Shown: positions 8,248 through 17,509 of the stretch, piece by piece
How the letters are laid out: every line of letters begins with the position of its first letter
Numbering within the stretch: position 1 is the stretch's first letter
DNA from: Sedimentisphaera salicampi
GTDB lineage: Bacteria > Planctomycetota > Phycisphaerae > Sedimentisphaerales > Sedimentisphaeraceae
Assembly (NCBI RefSeq): GCF_002117005.1
Contig: NZ_CP021023.1
Span: 930,001-994,000, forward strand
Reading direction: 5' to 3'
DNA: 64,000 bases
Notes under the pieces: generated by a model
Databases searched by the model: none
The model's input: only the letters and a program-made list of their open reading frames with translations
Told to the model about the DNA's origin: nothing
Made by a program: the position numbers and the translations under genes

Positions 8248-8292
8248 AACCCTGCCCCGATTCATAGCGATTCAGGGCAGGGTTTTATTTTT
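8248..8292 (+). terminator. Rho-independent terminator after the DUF4139-like gene
   Basis: AACCCTGCCC (8248-8257) pairs with GGGCAGGGTT (8275-8284), followed by TTTTATTTTTT. It has a U-tract on the plus strand only, so it serves the plus-strand gene and separates it from the convergent sulfatase. Confidence 0.9.
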
Positions 8293-8325
8293 TAAAAACT
8301 ATCACAGGCTTACGATCTCAGCACT

Positions 8326-9807
8326 TTACTTTATGCGGTTGTATTCGGGGCAAGATGTCTTCTCGCTTCCCCAGCGGTCAACCACAGCTTTCAAAGCTTC
8401 ATCGGTCTCCGGAAAACGGCCTTTATCGTCTGTTTCGAGTATCCAGCGGTAAAGGGCATCCCTCATCTGCGTAAGGGCCAAGGCGTGTTCTCTTTTCCAT
8501 GAATGAACGAGATTTACCGTCTCATGGGGATCTTCCTGCAGATCGTAAAGCTCTTCAGCAGGCCTGTGCTGGCAGACAAACCTATCCTGCACATCATTAA
8601 GCCTGCCTTCTTCATGCAGCCGCTTGAGCACTTTCATATAATCGTGACCGTCTCTATACTGCGGCTGGAGGTAGGGTCTGTCGGTCATAAAGTTGCGAAT
8701 ATACTTGTAGCGTTTGCCTACCACCGCCCGTATTCTGTCGATAGTATAGTCGCAGCGGTCTCTTGCAGAGAAAACGAACTCTCTGTGAAAATCATCTGCG
8801 AAGAGGCCTTTGGCATGCATATGAGCAGGAATTTCTATCCCTGCAAGTTCCAGCGTTGCCCCGCTTACATCAAGCCCGCTAACTAAATCATTGCGTACTT
8901 TATTGGCAGGTATTCCGGGGCCGGCTGCTATCAATGGAACTCTTATTCCACCTTCATAAACAAACTGCTTGTGCCTCGGCAGGCACATACCGTGGTCTGA
9001 GAAGAAAAATACTGCTGTGTTTTCGTAAAGCCCATCTTCTTTCAAACGTCGGGTTATATCACCAAGTATTTCATCCATCTTGAGGATTGTATCGTAGTGA
9101 TGAGCAATCTCTTTTCTGTAAATCGGGTGGTCGGGATAATACGGCGGCACTGTAACTTCGTCCGGATTTACTCTCTTTGGAGAGCCGCCTTTCTTTCCAC
9201 CTCTGAGCTGTATTTGCCCGAAAAACGGCTGCCCTTCCGCTCTGCCTGTCCATTCAGTGCCGTTTTCAGCTCCCTTAAAGCCGTTACCACCCTTGCGGTC
9301 GTAAAGGTCTTCATCGGAAAAAACGAAGTTGTAATGATCCTTACCTTCGTTAAAGGTATAATATCCAGCTACCTTGAATATCTCTGGAAGTGTTCGAACG
9401 CCGATGTGATTCGGATGCCATGTTTCGACTTCTTTGCCCCGCCAAGAGCTGAAAGAGCTGTAATGCTCATGGGCCGCAATGGATGTTTGGTACATCCCTG
9501 TAATCAGAGCAGAACGTGTGGGCGAGCAAACCGGAGCGGGCATATAAGCCCTGTTGAAACGTACGCCTCTTTCTGCGAGTTTATCGATATTGGGCGTTTT
9601 GATGGTATCGTCGCCGTAGCAGCTCATCCAAGCGTTGGTGTCTTCGAGATAAACCCAGAGTATGTTTGGTTTTTCTTTGAGATCTTTGGGACGCATTGAG
9701 TGGCTGTTACCTGAAGCTGAAAATGCAGGCCTTAAAAATGATCCTGCGGCAATTCCCGCCGCCGCGTTTTTGAGGAAACTCCTTCTATTGCTTGATTTAA
9801 CATCCAT
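8326..9807 (-). CDS. Secreted sulfatase (type I, formylglycine-dependent)
   Basis: Hydrolyses a sulfate ester, probably on a polysaccharide. Residues 1-30 form a Tat-type signal with 'NRRSFLKNAAAG', consistent with export as a folded metalloprotein. The calcium-binding strand 'PNILWVYLEDTNAWMSCYG' is near residue 47. The modification motif is C94-S-P-T-R, in which the Cys becomes formylglycine. A second metal motif, 'FFFSDHGMCLPRHKQF', is central. The length of 493 is normal. AAGGAG lies six bases before the ATG at 9807. No maturation enzyme is encoded in this window. The substrate cannot be read from the sequence. Confidence 0.93.
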   Translation of the reverse strand: MDVKSSNRRSFLKNAAAGIAAGSFLRPAFSASGNSHSMRPKDLKEKPNILWVYLEDTNAWMSCYGDDTIKTPNIDKLAERGVRFNRAYMPAPVCSPTRSALITGMYQTSIAAHEHYSSFSSWRGKEVETWHPNHIGVRTLPEIFKVAGYYTFNEGKDHYNFVFSDEDLYDRKGGNGFKGAENGTEWTGRAEGQPFFGQIQLRGGKKGGSPKRVNPDEVTVPPYYPDHPIYRKEIAHHYDTILKMDEILGDITRRLKEDGLYENTAVFFFSDHGMCLPRHKQFVYEGGIRVPLIAAGPGIPANKVRNDLVSGLDVSGATLELAGIEIPAHMHAKGLFADDFHREFVFSARDRCDYTIDRIRAVVGKRYKYIRNFMTDRPYLQPQYRDGHDYMKVLKRLHEEGRLNDVQDRFVCQHRPAEELYDLQEDPHETVNLVHSWKREHALALTQMRDALYRWILETDDKGRFPETDEALKAVVDRWGSEKTSCPEYNRIK

Positions 9808-9965
9808 TTGAGGCTCCTTGCTAATTTAAAAACATCGAAAATTCAATCATAACCCCTAAAAATGAACTGTCAATAAATCACCAAAGGCATTGCAACCTTT
9901 TAACAATCAATTTAAACGTAATCATCAGCAAAAGCATTAAGGCAAAAACTGATTCAGCAGTAAAT

Positions 9966-11081
9966 TCATTTTTTTAGTTTTTCTTTGAGCTTCATAATAC
10001 GCTCATAGCTTTCTCTTATTCTGGCCCGTTTAATCTTGCCCTCTAATAGTAAGCCTTCAATCATTTCCAAGGCTTTTTCTACGATATCAGGCTGCCATGA
10101 GAGGTTGTTTGCAAAGAGCAGGATATCAGCACCTGCATTTATCGAAAGCTTAATGCTCCTTTTGAGTGAATACTCTTCTGCAATCGCTTTCATCTGCATA
10201 TCATCGGTTATCACAACTCCATCCCAGCCGATCCCGAGGCGAAGCATTGTGTACAGAAAGTTTTTGGAGAGCGTTGCGGGGTATTTGGGATCAATGTTTT
10301 CATTTACCAAATGGGCTGTCATAACCATATCAGCATCGCCGGAGCGGATAATACTGCGAAACGGTATAAGCTCTTTGGGCAGCCAAGTGTTCGTTATATC
10401 GGTAAGTCCCTTGTGGGAATCGTTGTATGCGCTGCCGTGACCGGGGAAGTGCTTTATGCAGCTTAATACATCGGCCTCACTGAGTCCCTGGGCGAATGCC
10501 CTGCCGTGAACGGCTGTTTTGCGGGGATTGGGCGAGAAGCTGCGTTCGAGCCTGCCAATAGCTGGGTTGTCCGGATTGATATTAACGTCAACACAGGGGG
10601 CTAGATTGAGATTGATGCCGATATTAGCAAGCGTTTGGCCAATTTGCCTTCCGGCGAGCCTTGTTTTTTCAGGATCATCTATATTGCCCAGATGCTCGGC
10701 AGAGTTTGTTTCCGGGAAGCCGAATTTCTCCTTGAGCCTGCAAACCTGCCCGCCCTCCTGATCCACTGCTACAAGAAGAGGTGCTTTAGCACGGGATTTA
10801 AGGGCAGAAACAAGTCTTTTGAGCTGTGCTGGGCTTTCAATATTGCGTACGGGCTTATCCAGCGATACGTCATAATCAAACAGTATAACGCCGCCAAGAT
10901 TGCGTTTCTCAATATCTTCAAGTATTTGGGGGCATTGTTCAGGCATGAGCCCACGGAAGCCAGCCATCAGCATCTGGCCGGCCATCTCACGAATACTTGG
11001 TTTATTTTGGTCTTCAGCACAAAACCCACAGGCCGAAAACATTAGCATTATTAGAATAATTGCTGCTGGGTTTCTTTTCAT
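9966..11081 (-). CDS. GH3 beta-N-acetylhexosaminidase, NagZ-like, exported
   Basis: Glycoside hydrolase family 3 enzyme removing N-acetylglucosamine, classically from peptidoglycan fragments. The signature 'KHFPGHGSAYNDSHKGL' carries the catalytic loop, and 'VITDDMQMKAI' contains the probable aspartate nucleophile. An N-terminal hydrophobic segment ends in 'FSACGFCAED', so it is either lipidated at the Cys (weak lipobox) or secreted, unlike cytosolic E. coli NagZ. I start at ATG 11081, with AAGGA seven bases upstream. A TTG 15 bases further out has no such site. The single GH3 domain fills the 371 residues. Substrate could also be other GlcNAc glycans. Confidence 0.88.
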   Translation of the reverse strand: MKRNPAAIILIMLMFSACGFCAEDQNKPSIREMAGQMLMAGFRGLMPEQCPQILEDIEKRNLGGVILFDYDVSLDKPVRNIESPAQLKRLVSALKSRAKAPLLVAVDQEGGQVCRLKEKFGFPETNSAEHLGNIDDPEKTRLAGRQIGQTLANIGINLNLAPCVDVNINPDNPAIGRLERSFSPNPRKTAVHGRAFAQGLSEADVLSCIKHFPGHGSAYNDSHKGLTDITNTWLPKELIPFRSIIRSGDADMVMTAHLVNENIDPKYPATLSKNFLYTMLRLGIGWDGVVITDDMQMKAIAEEYSLKRSIKLSINAGADILLFANNLSWQPDIVEKALEMIEGLLLEGKIKRARIRESYERIMKLKEKLKK

Positions 11082-11129
11082 TGTTATTTCCTTCAAAACT
11101 GTTTATGAACATAACAAATTAACAATCGG

Positions 11130-11157
11130 ATTATACGAAAGCATAAGAAGATGTCTA
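11130..11157 (-). promoter_or_regulatory. Probable promoter of the NagZ-like gene
   Basis: On the minus strand TAGACA (11157-11152) is 16 bases from TATAAT (11135-11130), about 50 bases upstream of the ATG at 11081. Confidence 0.5.
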
Positions 11158-11320
11158 TAAACCTGCAAAAAAGCCAAGAATTATTGACTTTTGCCTTATA
11201 ACTATACCAGAAAGACTAAAACGAAAAGCAAAAAATAGAAACCCCTGATTTTTCAAAACAATAAAAAATCAGTTCTGCTAAGAAGTGGATTTAAAAAACA
11301 GATTTAATAAAAAACATCGA

Positions 11321-13196
11321 GTAGGTGGGGACTTTACAGTCCCAACCTCTCACACCACCGGGCATACGGTTCCGTACCACGGCGGTTCACTTTAGCCAAT
11401 CAGTTGTTCCGACTACCTGTTGAAGTGATATGAGTCCCAGTTTGTTGAAGTAGGATTTCGGGAACGCTTTGTTAAGGTGGCTTGCTCCGGCATTCCACCA
11501 CGGTCCGCGTCCGTTGTATGCAGACTTTGCGGCCTGCTCTTCTGGAAGTTTACGCCGCTTGAGCATCTTGAGGCGGGTTTTAGGATGTTTCCATTGTCGC
11601 CACTTGATACACCTCAATCTTCTGCGTATCCATCTATCAAGTTCCTCGAATATCCCTTTGACTTCGCTCAATCTGAAGTATTGTCCCCAGCCACGAAGTA
11701 CCGGATTGAGAGTATCCTTGATAAATCTGACGATATTTCTGCCTCTCCCTTTCCGGAACAGCACTTTAACTTTCTTCTTGAAACGTTTTACCGCATCCTT
11801 GGAAGGTTTAAGTTTACCTTTCCGATGAGTGGTTATTGAGTAGGCAAGAAAACTACGATTCCAAGGCCTGCCAACAGCACTCTTTTCAGAGTTGAGCTTT
11901 AGCTTCAACTCTTTCTGCAAGAAGTTTCCTATAGATTCGAGAACTCTTTCGCCTGCCCGTTTGCTGCGAACGTAGATATTACAATCATCAGCGTAACGGG
12001 TAAACTTATGTCCTCTTTTCTCAAGCTCCTTGTCAAGGTTATCTAGCATTATGTTAGATAACAATGGACTTAAAGGGCTTCCTTGCGGAGTACCTTTAGA
12101 CAGAATATTAACCGCACCATCAACCATTATACCTGATTGAAGATATCTGCGAATAAGGCCAAGAACTCGTTTATCTTGTACCCTGCGGCTGATACGGTTC
12201 ATCAGGATATCGTGGTTGACGTTATCGAAAAACTTTTCGAGGTCCATATCAACAACCCATCTGTAACCTTCCGCACAATAGCTTTGGAGTTGTTTCAGTG
12301 CCTGATGGGCAGAACGCCTAGGCCTGAATCCAAAACTTGAATCTGAAAAGGTTGGCTCAAAAATTGGACTCAATACTTGCAGTATTGCCTGCTGTATCAT
12401 ACGGTCAATAACTGTAGGGATACCGAGCTTGCGGATTCCACCTTTGGGTTTGGGAATCTCAATACACAGTACCGGCTGGGGCTTGTAGTGTCCTGAAAGT
12501 ATATCCTGCTTGATTTGCGGCCAGTTATCTTGTAGATAGCTGAACGCTGCGGGGATATTCATTCGGTCAACACCTGCCGCTCCCTTATTGCGTTTTACAC
12601 GCTGCCAGGCTTGCTGCATATTACTTTGTTCGACCACTTGTTCAAGTAGGTTGGATTCTGAGTATCTGGTTGTTGTTGAAGTGGTTGCACATACTTGACG
12701 CACCGCATCCTTAACTCGGCGGTTCTGCCGCCTGCTTCCAGTGTCGGTATAGTTATTTATTTTCTGCTTCACCATATATGTAAACTTCAATCTAACCAGC
12801 CACAGCTAAAATGTTCAGGCCTTCAGTCTGGTCGAACTTTGCAGACCTACTATGCCTTCGGCTGACTTCTGTATGCCCATCCTGCAACCTCTTGGACGCA
12901 GTAGCCTTGTGGCAAACATACAGACCTCCCCGGGTAATGCACATACGCCTTCCTGCTTATCTCTGCCGCATATACGTTGATACTTTCCGTGTAACTATTG
13001 GACTTTGAAGATATTGGCCTTCTTATCCAGTAACAACGCCTCGTGTGCGATTCCTGTTCGTCAGAGCAGCATTTTGCCTGCGGCTTCCTTCAGACCTCAC
13101 CTCACGGTGACAGCCATTGCCGTCCGGCTAGTGGTTCCCATTACCGGGCCCACAGGAGACTTTCACTCCCAAGCGAATGTGCCCTGCCGGGCACAC
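11321..13196 (-). mobile_element. Group II intron, bacterial class C type, about 1.88 kb
   Basis: The minus strand begins GTGTGCCCGGC at 13196, fitting the GUGYG 5' end of group II introns. It ends with a domain V hairpin at 11386-11354, holding GTACGG/CCGTAT arms and a GGTGGT closing strand. A domain VI hairpin (about 11350-11324) follows, and the intron probably ends in CCTAC near 11321. The intron-encoded protein lies between, and its stop codon abuts domain V. The 5' exon is a Rho-independent terminator stem plus T-run (13199-13236), which is the known target preference of class C introns. The 3' boundary is accurate to within a few bases only. Confidence 0.88.
11387..12775 (-). CDS. ltrA: Group II intron reverse transcriptase/maturase
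   Basis: Intron-encoded protein needed for splicing and target-primed reverse transcription. Reverse-transcriptase motifs are intact: 'KGAAGVDRM', 'PKPKGGIRKLGIPTVIDRMIQQ', 'GFRPRRSAHQAL', 'VVDMDLEKFFDNVNHD', 'GTPQGSPLSPLLSNI' and the catalytic 'RYADDCNIY'. A maturase domain X follows, and the basic C-terminus contains 'RWIRRRLRCIKWRQW'. There is no HNH endonuclease domain, typical of class C introns. I take ATG 12775; an in-frame TTG at 12790 is also open. At 462 residues the length is full and there is no frameshift, so the intron may still be mobile. Confidence 0.95.
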   Translation of the reverse strand: MVKQKINNYTDTGSRRQNRRVKDAVRQVCATTSTTTRYSESNLLEQVVEQSNMQQAWQRVKRNKGAAGVDRMNIPAAFSYLQDNWPQIKQDILSGHYKPQPVLCIEIPKPKGGIRKLGIPTVIDRMIQQAILQVLSPIFEPTFSDSSFGFRPRRSAHQALKQLQSYCAEGYRWVVDMDLEKFFDNVNHDILMNRISRRVQDKRVLGLIRRYLQSGIMVDGAVNILSKGTPQGSPLSPLLSNIMLDNLDKELEKRGHKFTRYADDCNIYVRSKRAGERVLESIGNFLQKELKLKLNSEKSAVGRPWNRSFLAYSITTHRKGKLKPSKDAVKRFKKKVKVLFRKGRGRNIVRFIKDTLNPVLRGWGQYFRLSEVKGIFEELDRWIRRRLRCIKWRQWKHPKTRLKMLKRRKLPEEQAAKSAYNGRGPWWNAGASHLNKAFPKSYFNKLGLISLQQVVGTTDWLK

Positions 13197-13198
13197 CA

Positions 13199-13287
13199 AA
13201 AAAAAAGGACCTGCAAATTTCTGCAAGTCCTTTTATATCAATAAGTAGCGGGAACAGGATTCGAACCTGTGACCTCCGGGTTATGAG
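13199..13287. repeat. Distal attachment-site copy (att) with a fragment of tRNA-fMet
   Basis: Identical over 89 bases to 19051-19139. Bases 13246-13287 equal the 3' 42 nucleotides of the tRNA, starting at the CAT anticodon loop. 13199-13236 equal the terminator hairpin. The tRNA fragment cannot form a tRNA. The poly-A edge has one more A than the other copy, and the group II intron begins just beyond it. Confidence 0.93.
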
Positions 13288-13402
13288 AGTTTTCACTGGT
13301 ATTTTCCCAAATCCTTGTCCTGCCATAACTTGCAGTAATAAAGCAACTTAGCTTTTTTTCTCTACCTATACATATACCACATTTTTACCATATTTGCAAG
13401 TT

Positions 13403-13426
13403 TTTACTGTACAGTTTACTGTACAA
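13403..13426. repeat. Tandem 12-bp repeat inside the left end, likely integrase arm-type sites
   Basis: TTTACTGTACAG followed directly by TTTACTGTACAA. The same pair recurs at 19011-19034 just inside the right att. Paired short direct repeats near both ends of an element suit arm-type binding sites of a tyrosine recombinase; this role is inference. Confidence 0.65.
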
Positions 13427-13482
13427 ATTTCATCTTCCAATATCAACTTGCCTTTTTATTCTTTTTTGAGTAGAATGCTGAT

Positions 13483-14425
13483 ATGTCTACAAAGAATATT
13501 AGAGATTGGTTTAGAAATAGGAAGAACCTGACTGGCATATTTGCCATTCAGACAGCCTCAGTTCCAAAGCAAATTTATTGGTTATTGGACGAAAAAAACA
13601 AGCTCAATTTATCTACATTATTGCCGCGAGATATTTCTATAACTGAATGGCATTCACTATACAGAAAACACAACTACCTTGAAAAGGTTTTATTTGATGG
13701 CGTTTTTCCGCAATTTTACAAAGATTTAAAGAATTCTGAGTTATTGTTGATTTTCAAAGCGTTTCCTTTTTGGTACAACAACTCTACAAATAAAGAGCGA
13801 AAACAGCTCGAAGAAGCAATCAATACTCAAGAAATCAAGGAAGCCGAATATTACATAAGCAACTTCTTTAATTACCTAACTATACAAGCATTAAATTGCG
13901 TTGAAGAAAAAACTTCTTCTGAAGAAAGCTATATCGCAAATATGGATTTTGAAACTAAGCAAGTTGTTCACTTTTTTCTCAGAATTTGGCTTCCTTGTTA
14001 TTTTATCCATGGCGAATATCCTACAACATTGTTCTACAAGGCAAGAAATGGAGACTATAACTCAATTAAAAAAACTTGCGCTAATAGACAAAACAATAAT
14101 TCATAATCCCAGAATCGCAGAGTTCATAGTTAATTTGTATGAAAACGGTAAATACCATTCCTATAATAGCTTTCTCAACTCTTTAAAAAACAAATCACCA
14201 AAGCCGAAAATGAGACAAATTAAGAACAGACTCAGCGCTTTAATTAAGTATTTCTCATCTGGTCTTGAAGATTTTAGTGCACCAGAAATCGCCAAATTAT
14301 TTGACAGCATAGAAAAAGATAGAACCTCTAATCCGGCAGACCCTGACCTCCCTGATTCTCCAGAATCATTTACAAAAGCAATTTACAGAGAAAGCAATAA
14401 AATCAAAGCTCCGAGAAAGAACTAA
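13483..14425 (+). pseudogene. Cargo gene of unknown function, split by a +1 frameshift at an A7 run
   Basis: I do not recognise this protein. The frame from ATG 13483 reads well to '...FYKARNGDYNSIKK', then ends quickly at 14106. The frame one base later continues naturally from 14068 as 'LKKLALIDKTIIHNPRIAEF' to 14425. The join is at a seven-A run (TTAAAAAAACTT); removing one A restores a single protein of about 313 residues. The protein is helical, rich in Lys, Asn and Phe, and has no signal peptide. The region is strongly AT-rich. It could be a real mutation, a sequencing error, or a transcript restored by polymerase slippage on the A-run. It stands alone as the left-hand cargo gene. Confidence 0.7.
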
Positions 14426-14427
14426 TC

Positions 14428-15761
14428 CTAATCAAAGAAGTTTGTTAGCTGGTATCTTGAAGCCAAATAATTAAATGTTTTACTTTCGTCAATTACATTA
14501 TGGGGAATAAGCAAATACTTCCATAGCTTGCCTTCAAAGCTGGATTCAGATAACAAATCATAAAGATACTGCTGCGTGCGGCGGGATTCAGTGAATATAA
14601 CAGCTTTTCTGCTTGCTCCCAGCTCTTCTGCTTTCTCGAATGCTGCTTTAAGGGCATCCTTGAGAGCATTGCCCTTTGTATTGAATTTTATCCTTTGAGA
14701 AAGCTCGAGATAGACCTTGAGCTCATCAGTTTCTTCTTTAATTTGCTCTGGGTCGATATCTGAATTCGAGCTTAGGGAGTAATTTTCTGGCTGGTCTTCT
14801 TCGAGTTCATCGGCATATTCATCAATTCCCTCCAAGTCTTCATCATCTAAAACCTGCACATACTCAGAAATATGCTGAAGCCTTTTAATTAGAGAGTGAA
14901 GCGTGCCGGTGATAGCAAACGAAGAAGAAGCAAGCAGTTTCCTTAGAACGAGGGTTATAAGCGTTCGCTGGCTTTGCGGCAAAGCAATAAGCCTATCCCT
15001 TTTAAGGTATGCTGAAATTATATCATACAACTCAGCCTCTTCCGGAGTTGGGATAAATTCTTGAGTGATAAGAATTCTTTTGGTGAAAGGAACATATTCA
15101 ACAACCTGCTTTCGTAGAGTTCTGCTGCAAAAGGGCTTTATTCGGTCTTTTAGAATGAGGTTTCTTTGGTACTCATTTGATACATTGATAAACTGTTGCC
15201 TGAATGTAGCTGCATCACCAAAAGCATGCTCATCCAATACACTTATAATCCCGTAAAGCTCCATGAGAGAATTTTGGAGGGGTGTAGCAGTTAAAAGAAG
15301 CTTAGAGCAGCTTCCCAGAGCATTGCTGATCTTCTTGGCCATCTTATTCTTGGTCTTATAGACGTTTCTCATTCTATGGGCCTCGTCTATAACAGCGAGA
15401 TCCCATGGAATCATTGAAATTTCTTGGGCCATTCTTGAAGCGAAATTGTAAGAGCAAAGAATAATTTTATTCTGCTGTTTGAATGGCTTAGGATTTCCTG
15501 CTCTTACCTCTTTTTTGTATATGTTGGAATCGATAATAAAAGTTGGCAGGAAAAATTTGCTTTCAAGCTCCTGCTGCCACTGCTTACGCAAGAATGCGGG
15601 GAGAATAAGAATAATGCTGCATCAACCTGATGAGGGTTTAGGTCTACTTTTGAGTTTGAGATAGACTTCAAGAGAGTGTCAATTTCACCAGCAGAGCCTT
15701 CAACGCTAAGGCAATATGCCCAGTATTTACTATGGAAATCTGTGTAATGCTCGTTTATCAA
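14428..15761 (-). pseudogene. Remnant of a SNF2-family DEAH helicase, Walker A region deleted
   Basis: The minus frame from 15761 (TTG start) reads 'VDLNPHQVDAALF', the Q-motif region of a SNF2 ATPase. It then jumps frame at a TTATTC-TTATTC direct repeat (about 15600-15615) into 'ILPAFLRKQWQQEL'. The segment that should hold the Walker A loop (ADEVGLGKT-like) is missing. Downstream motifs survive: 'DLAVIDEAHRMRN' (Walker B), 'LLLTATPLQN' (motif III) and 'KAVIFTESRRTQQYL' (start of motif V/VI lobe). The C-terminal lobe is cut after 'FEGK' and ends in unrelated residues. SNF2 proteins of this type are often found in defence islands, so this may be cargo from a lost anti-phage system. It cannot be an active ATPase. 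Confidence 0.8.
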
Positions 15762-16278
15762 CCAAGATTCCTGAGTTTATCACTTCTGCAATTAGTAACT
15801 TTAACGCTCTTATATTAGAGCTATATCATAAATAATCAAGTATTTATGTTAAATATGTGGTATATGGGAAGAATTTCTATGCTGTATGAGGGCAAAAATA
15901 CTCTTTTTTTTATGGCGATTGACACGCAAAAGCTTGCCAAACAATCACAAATTGCTCGAAAAGGGTAAAGACGTGGTTTGTGAATAAAACTACCAGAGCT
16001 AATACGGCATCTGTTCCAGGAAATATTTTACTCTGCCCTTTTCGGGCATAAAGGCATAAAAAATCGGCAAGCTTTAAGTGTCAAGGGGAATTTTTCGAAG
16101 AAAAATAATAAAAAAAAGGAAGATTTTTGCAGAAGCTTATGCTTTAAGCCACTTCTAAAACCTGCTTGCTACCCGGACAAAAATAAATTTTTAAGTGTCC
16201 GGAAGATTTCACCTTTCATTGCTATGATTCCTTTTAGTTCATTAATCACATTTATCTTTATTAAATGAAAGGAAAAAT
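15762..16278. other. Gene-free, hairpin-rich region upstream of rep, possible replication origin
   Basis: About 500 bases with no credible gene. It contains an imperfect inverted repeat, with the TTGACAC...AGCTTGCC arm at 15919-15938 and its complement at 16066-16084. A TGCCC-TTTTC-GGGCA hairpin is at 16034-16048, and a CCGGACA/TGTCCGG hairpin with a 16-base loop is at 16173-16202. Clustered hairpins next to a rolling-circle initiator gene fit a double- or single-strand origin. I see no nick site that I could prove. Confidence 0.5.
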
Positions 16279-17370
16279 ATGCCCCCATTTGAGGCAAAAC
16301 GAAGTTACAGGGATAGAGGAACCGCCAACATCCCGCTTCGGCAACAAGCCGAAGCGGGGATGAAGGCGAAGCCTTCATATTTACTTGAATACTTACACAA
16401 TACTGTAACAGAGAATAATATTTATGAAGTTGCCAAATGTAATTGTCGTTGTTGGTTTTGCCCTGATTGCTGCATAACTGAAGGATATAAACTCAGAGCC
16501 CGATTAATCCCTATTCTTAAGACTTTTAAGGGGTTGATAATGGAAACTCTGACTGTTGATCCTGAATTATTTTCAAATCCAAAAGATGCATATCTTTATG
16601 TTATGGAGAATCGCTGTGTAAGTGTAACAACACAAGACTTGTATAGGTGGGGCTATCTCGCAACTCGCAGATATTTCTATGTTATTGAATGGCAGAAAGA
16701 TACTCAGATGCCTCATTTCCATGTTTTGTATGATTCTAAGTATATTTCATGGAATGCAATTTTATATTCATGGGGCAAACATCGCCCCAAAGATGCCGGA
16801 GAAGTAAAAGAGAACCGCCCCAGGTTTGGAACTGTTCTTCATTCTGCTCCTAATTTCAAAGATCCAGCTTATGCCGGTAGATATGCTACAAAGTATCTTA
16901 TCAAAACACCTAAAGAGGGCTTTCCTGAATGGGTGTTGGATATGGGGAAAGAGAGAAGAATTAGAAGATACAGCGCTAGCCGTGGTTTCTGGGGCGAAAC
17001 GTCTTCAAAATCTAATAATGACAATAAAGATAAACGTAAAAATCAGCAGAAAAGCTACAGAGAAAGAATCAATGGCTGCGGTCAAACAGTAAACTTTTTC
17101 CAGTTATTGGTTACTACCGACATTAAAACGGGTGAAGTTGAACAGAACAGGAAATGGCTTGGCCAACTTGATATTCAATCAAAAAATCTCATCCCCAAAA
17201 TTAATGATAACGGCAACCCTAAGAGAAATAGAAGAATATTCTGTGCTGAGAATTTTAATGCTGCCTTAACACAACTCAGCACTATATCACAAAAAAAGCT
17301 GGGGATAATCAGAAAATACAAAACCTTTCATTGGAGAGAAGTTGATGAGCAAAAGGCAACAAATTATTAA
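16279..17370 (+). CDS. HUH-family rolling-circle replication initiator (Rep)
   Basis: Likely nicks one DNA strand at an origin and forms a phosphotyrosine link to start rolling-circle replication of the excised element. The HUH metal motif is 'PHFHVLYD' (H146, H148). The tyrosine motif is 'YAGRYATKYLIKT' (Y202, K205, Y206). A Cys cluster at residues 54-65 (CNCRCWFCPDCC) looks like a zinc-binding finger, as in ORF2/G2P-type plasmid and small-phage Reps. The length, 363, fits. AAAGGA at 16268-16273 precedes the ATG. Two perfect hairpins fall inside the first 35 codons, and an in-frame ATG at 16360 lies within the second, so the true start could be later. Confidence 0.82.
   Translation: MPPFEAKRSYRDRGTANIPLRQQAEAGMKAKPSYLLEYLHNTVTENNIYEVAKCNCRCWFCPDCCITEGYKLRARLIPILKTFKGLIMETLTVDPELFSNPKDAYLYVMENRCVSVTTQDLYRWGYLATRRYFYVIEWQKDTQMPHFHVLYDSKYISWNAILYSWGKHRPKDAGEVKENRPRFGTVLHSAPNFKDPAYAGRYATKYLIKTPKEGFPEWVLDMGKERRIRRYSASRGFWGETSSKSNNDNKDKRKNQQKSYRERINGCGQTVNFFQLLVTTDIKTGEVEQNRKWLGQLDIQSKNLIPKINDNGNPKRNRRIFCAENFNAALTQLSTISQKKLGIIRKYKTFHWREVDEQKATNY
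16332..16378. repeat. Two adjacent perfect hairpins within the 5' end of rep
   Basis: CCCGCTTCGGC (16332-16342) pairs with GCCGAAGCGGG (16348-16358) over a 5-base loop. ATGAAGGC (16360-16367) pairs with GCCTTCAT (16371-16378) over GAA. Both are perfect and GC-rich in an AT-rich element. They may be an origin/nick structure or control translation of rep. Confidence 0.85.
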
Positions 17371-17509
17371 GAGACGAAATCGAATATATAAAGAACTTAA
17401 ATGCAAAGCAACTCTGAAAGCCCATATAAGCCAAGCATTTAACATAGATAAAAATTGTGTAATAAATTTAAAGAGAAGGGGGCCTAAAAATGAAAAATCA
17501 GTTCGTTGA
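17345..17509 (+). CDS. Small basic protein, 54 residues, overlapping rep and the excisionase gene
   Basis: ATG at 17345 is six bases after GGAGAG (17333-17338), an excellent ribosome site. The frame overlaps the rep stop by 26 bases and the next gene's start by 20, a compact chain typical of phages and plasmids. The product (MSKRQQIIKRRNRIYKELKC...) is very basic, with a possible helix-turn-helix 'LKAHISQAFNIDKNCVINLK'. I infer a small DNA-binding regulator. There is no family assignment. Confidence 0.6.
   Translation: MSKRQQIIKRRNRIYKELKCKATLKAHISQAFNIDKNCVINLKRRGPKNEKSVR

Noticed and set aside
13246-13287. A second tRNA gene at the left element end
   Set aside because: Only the 3' 42 nucleotides are present. 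It lacks the D arm and acceptor 5' strand and is the att copy.
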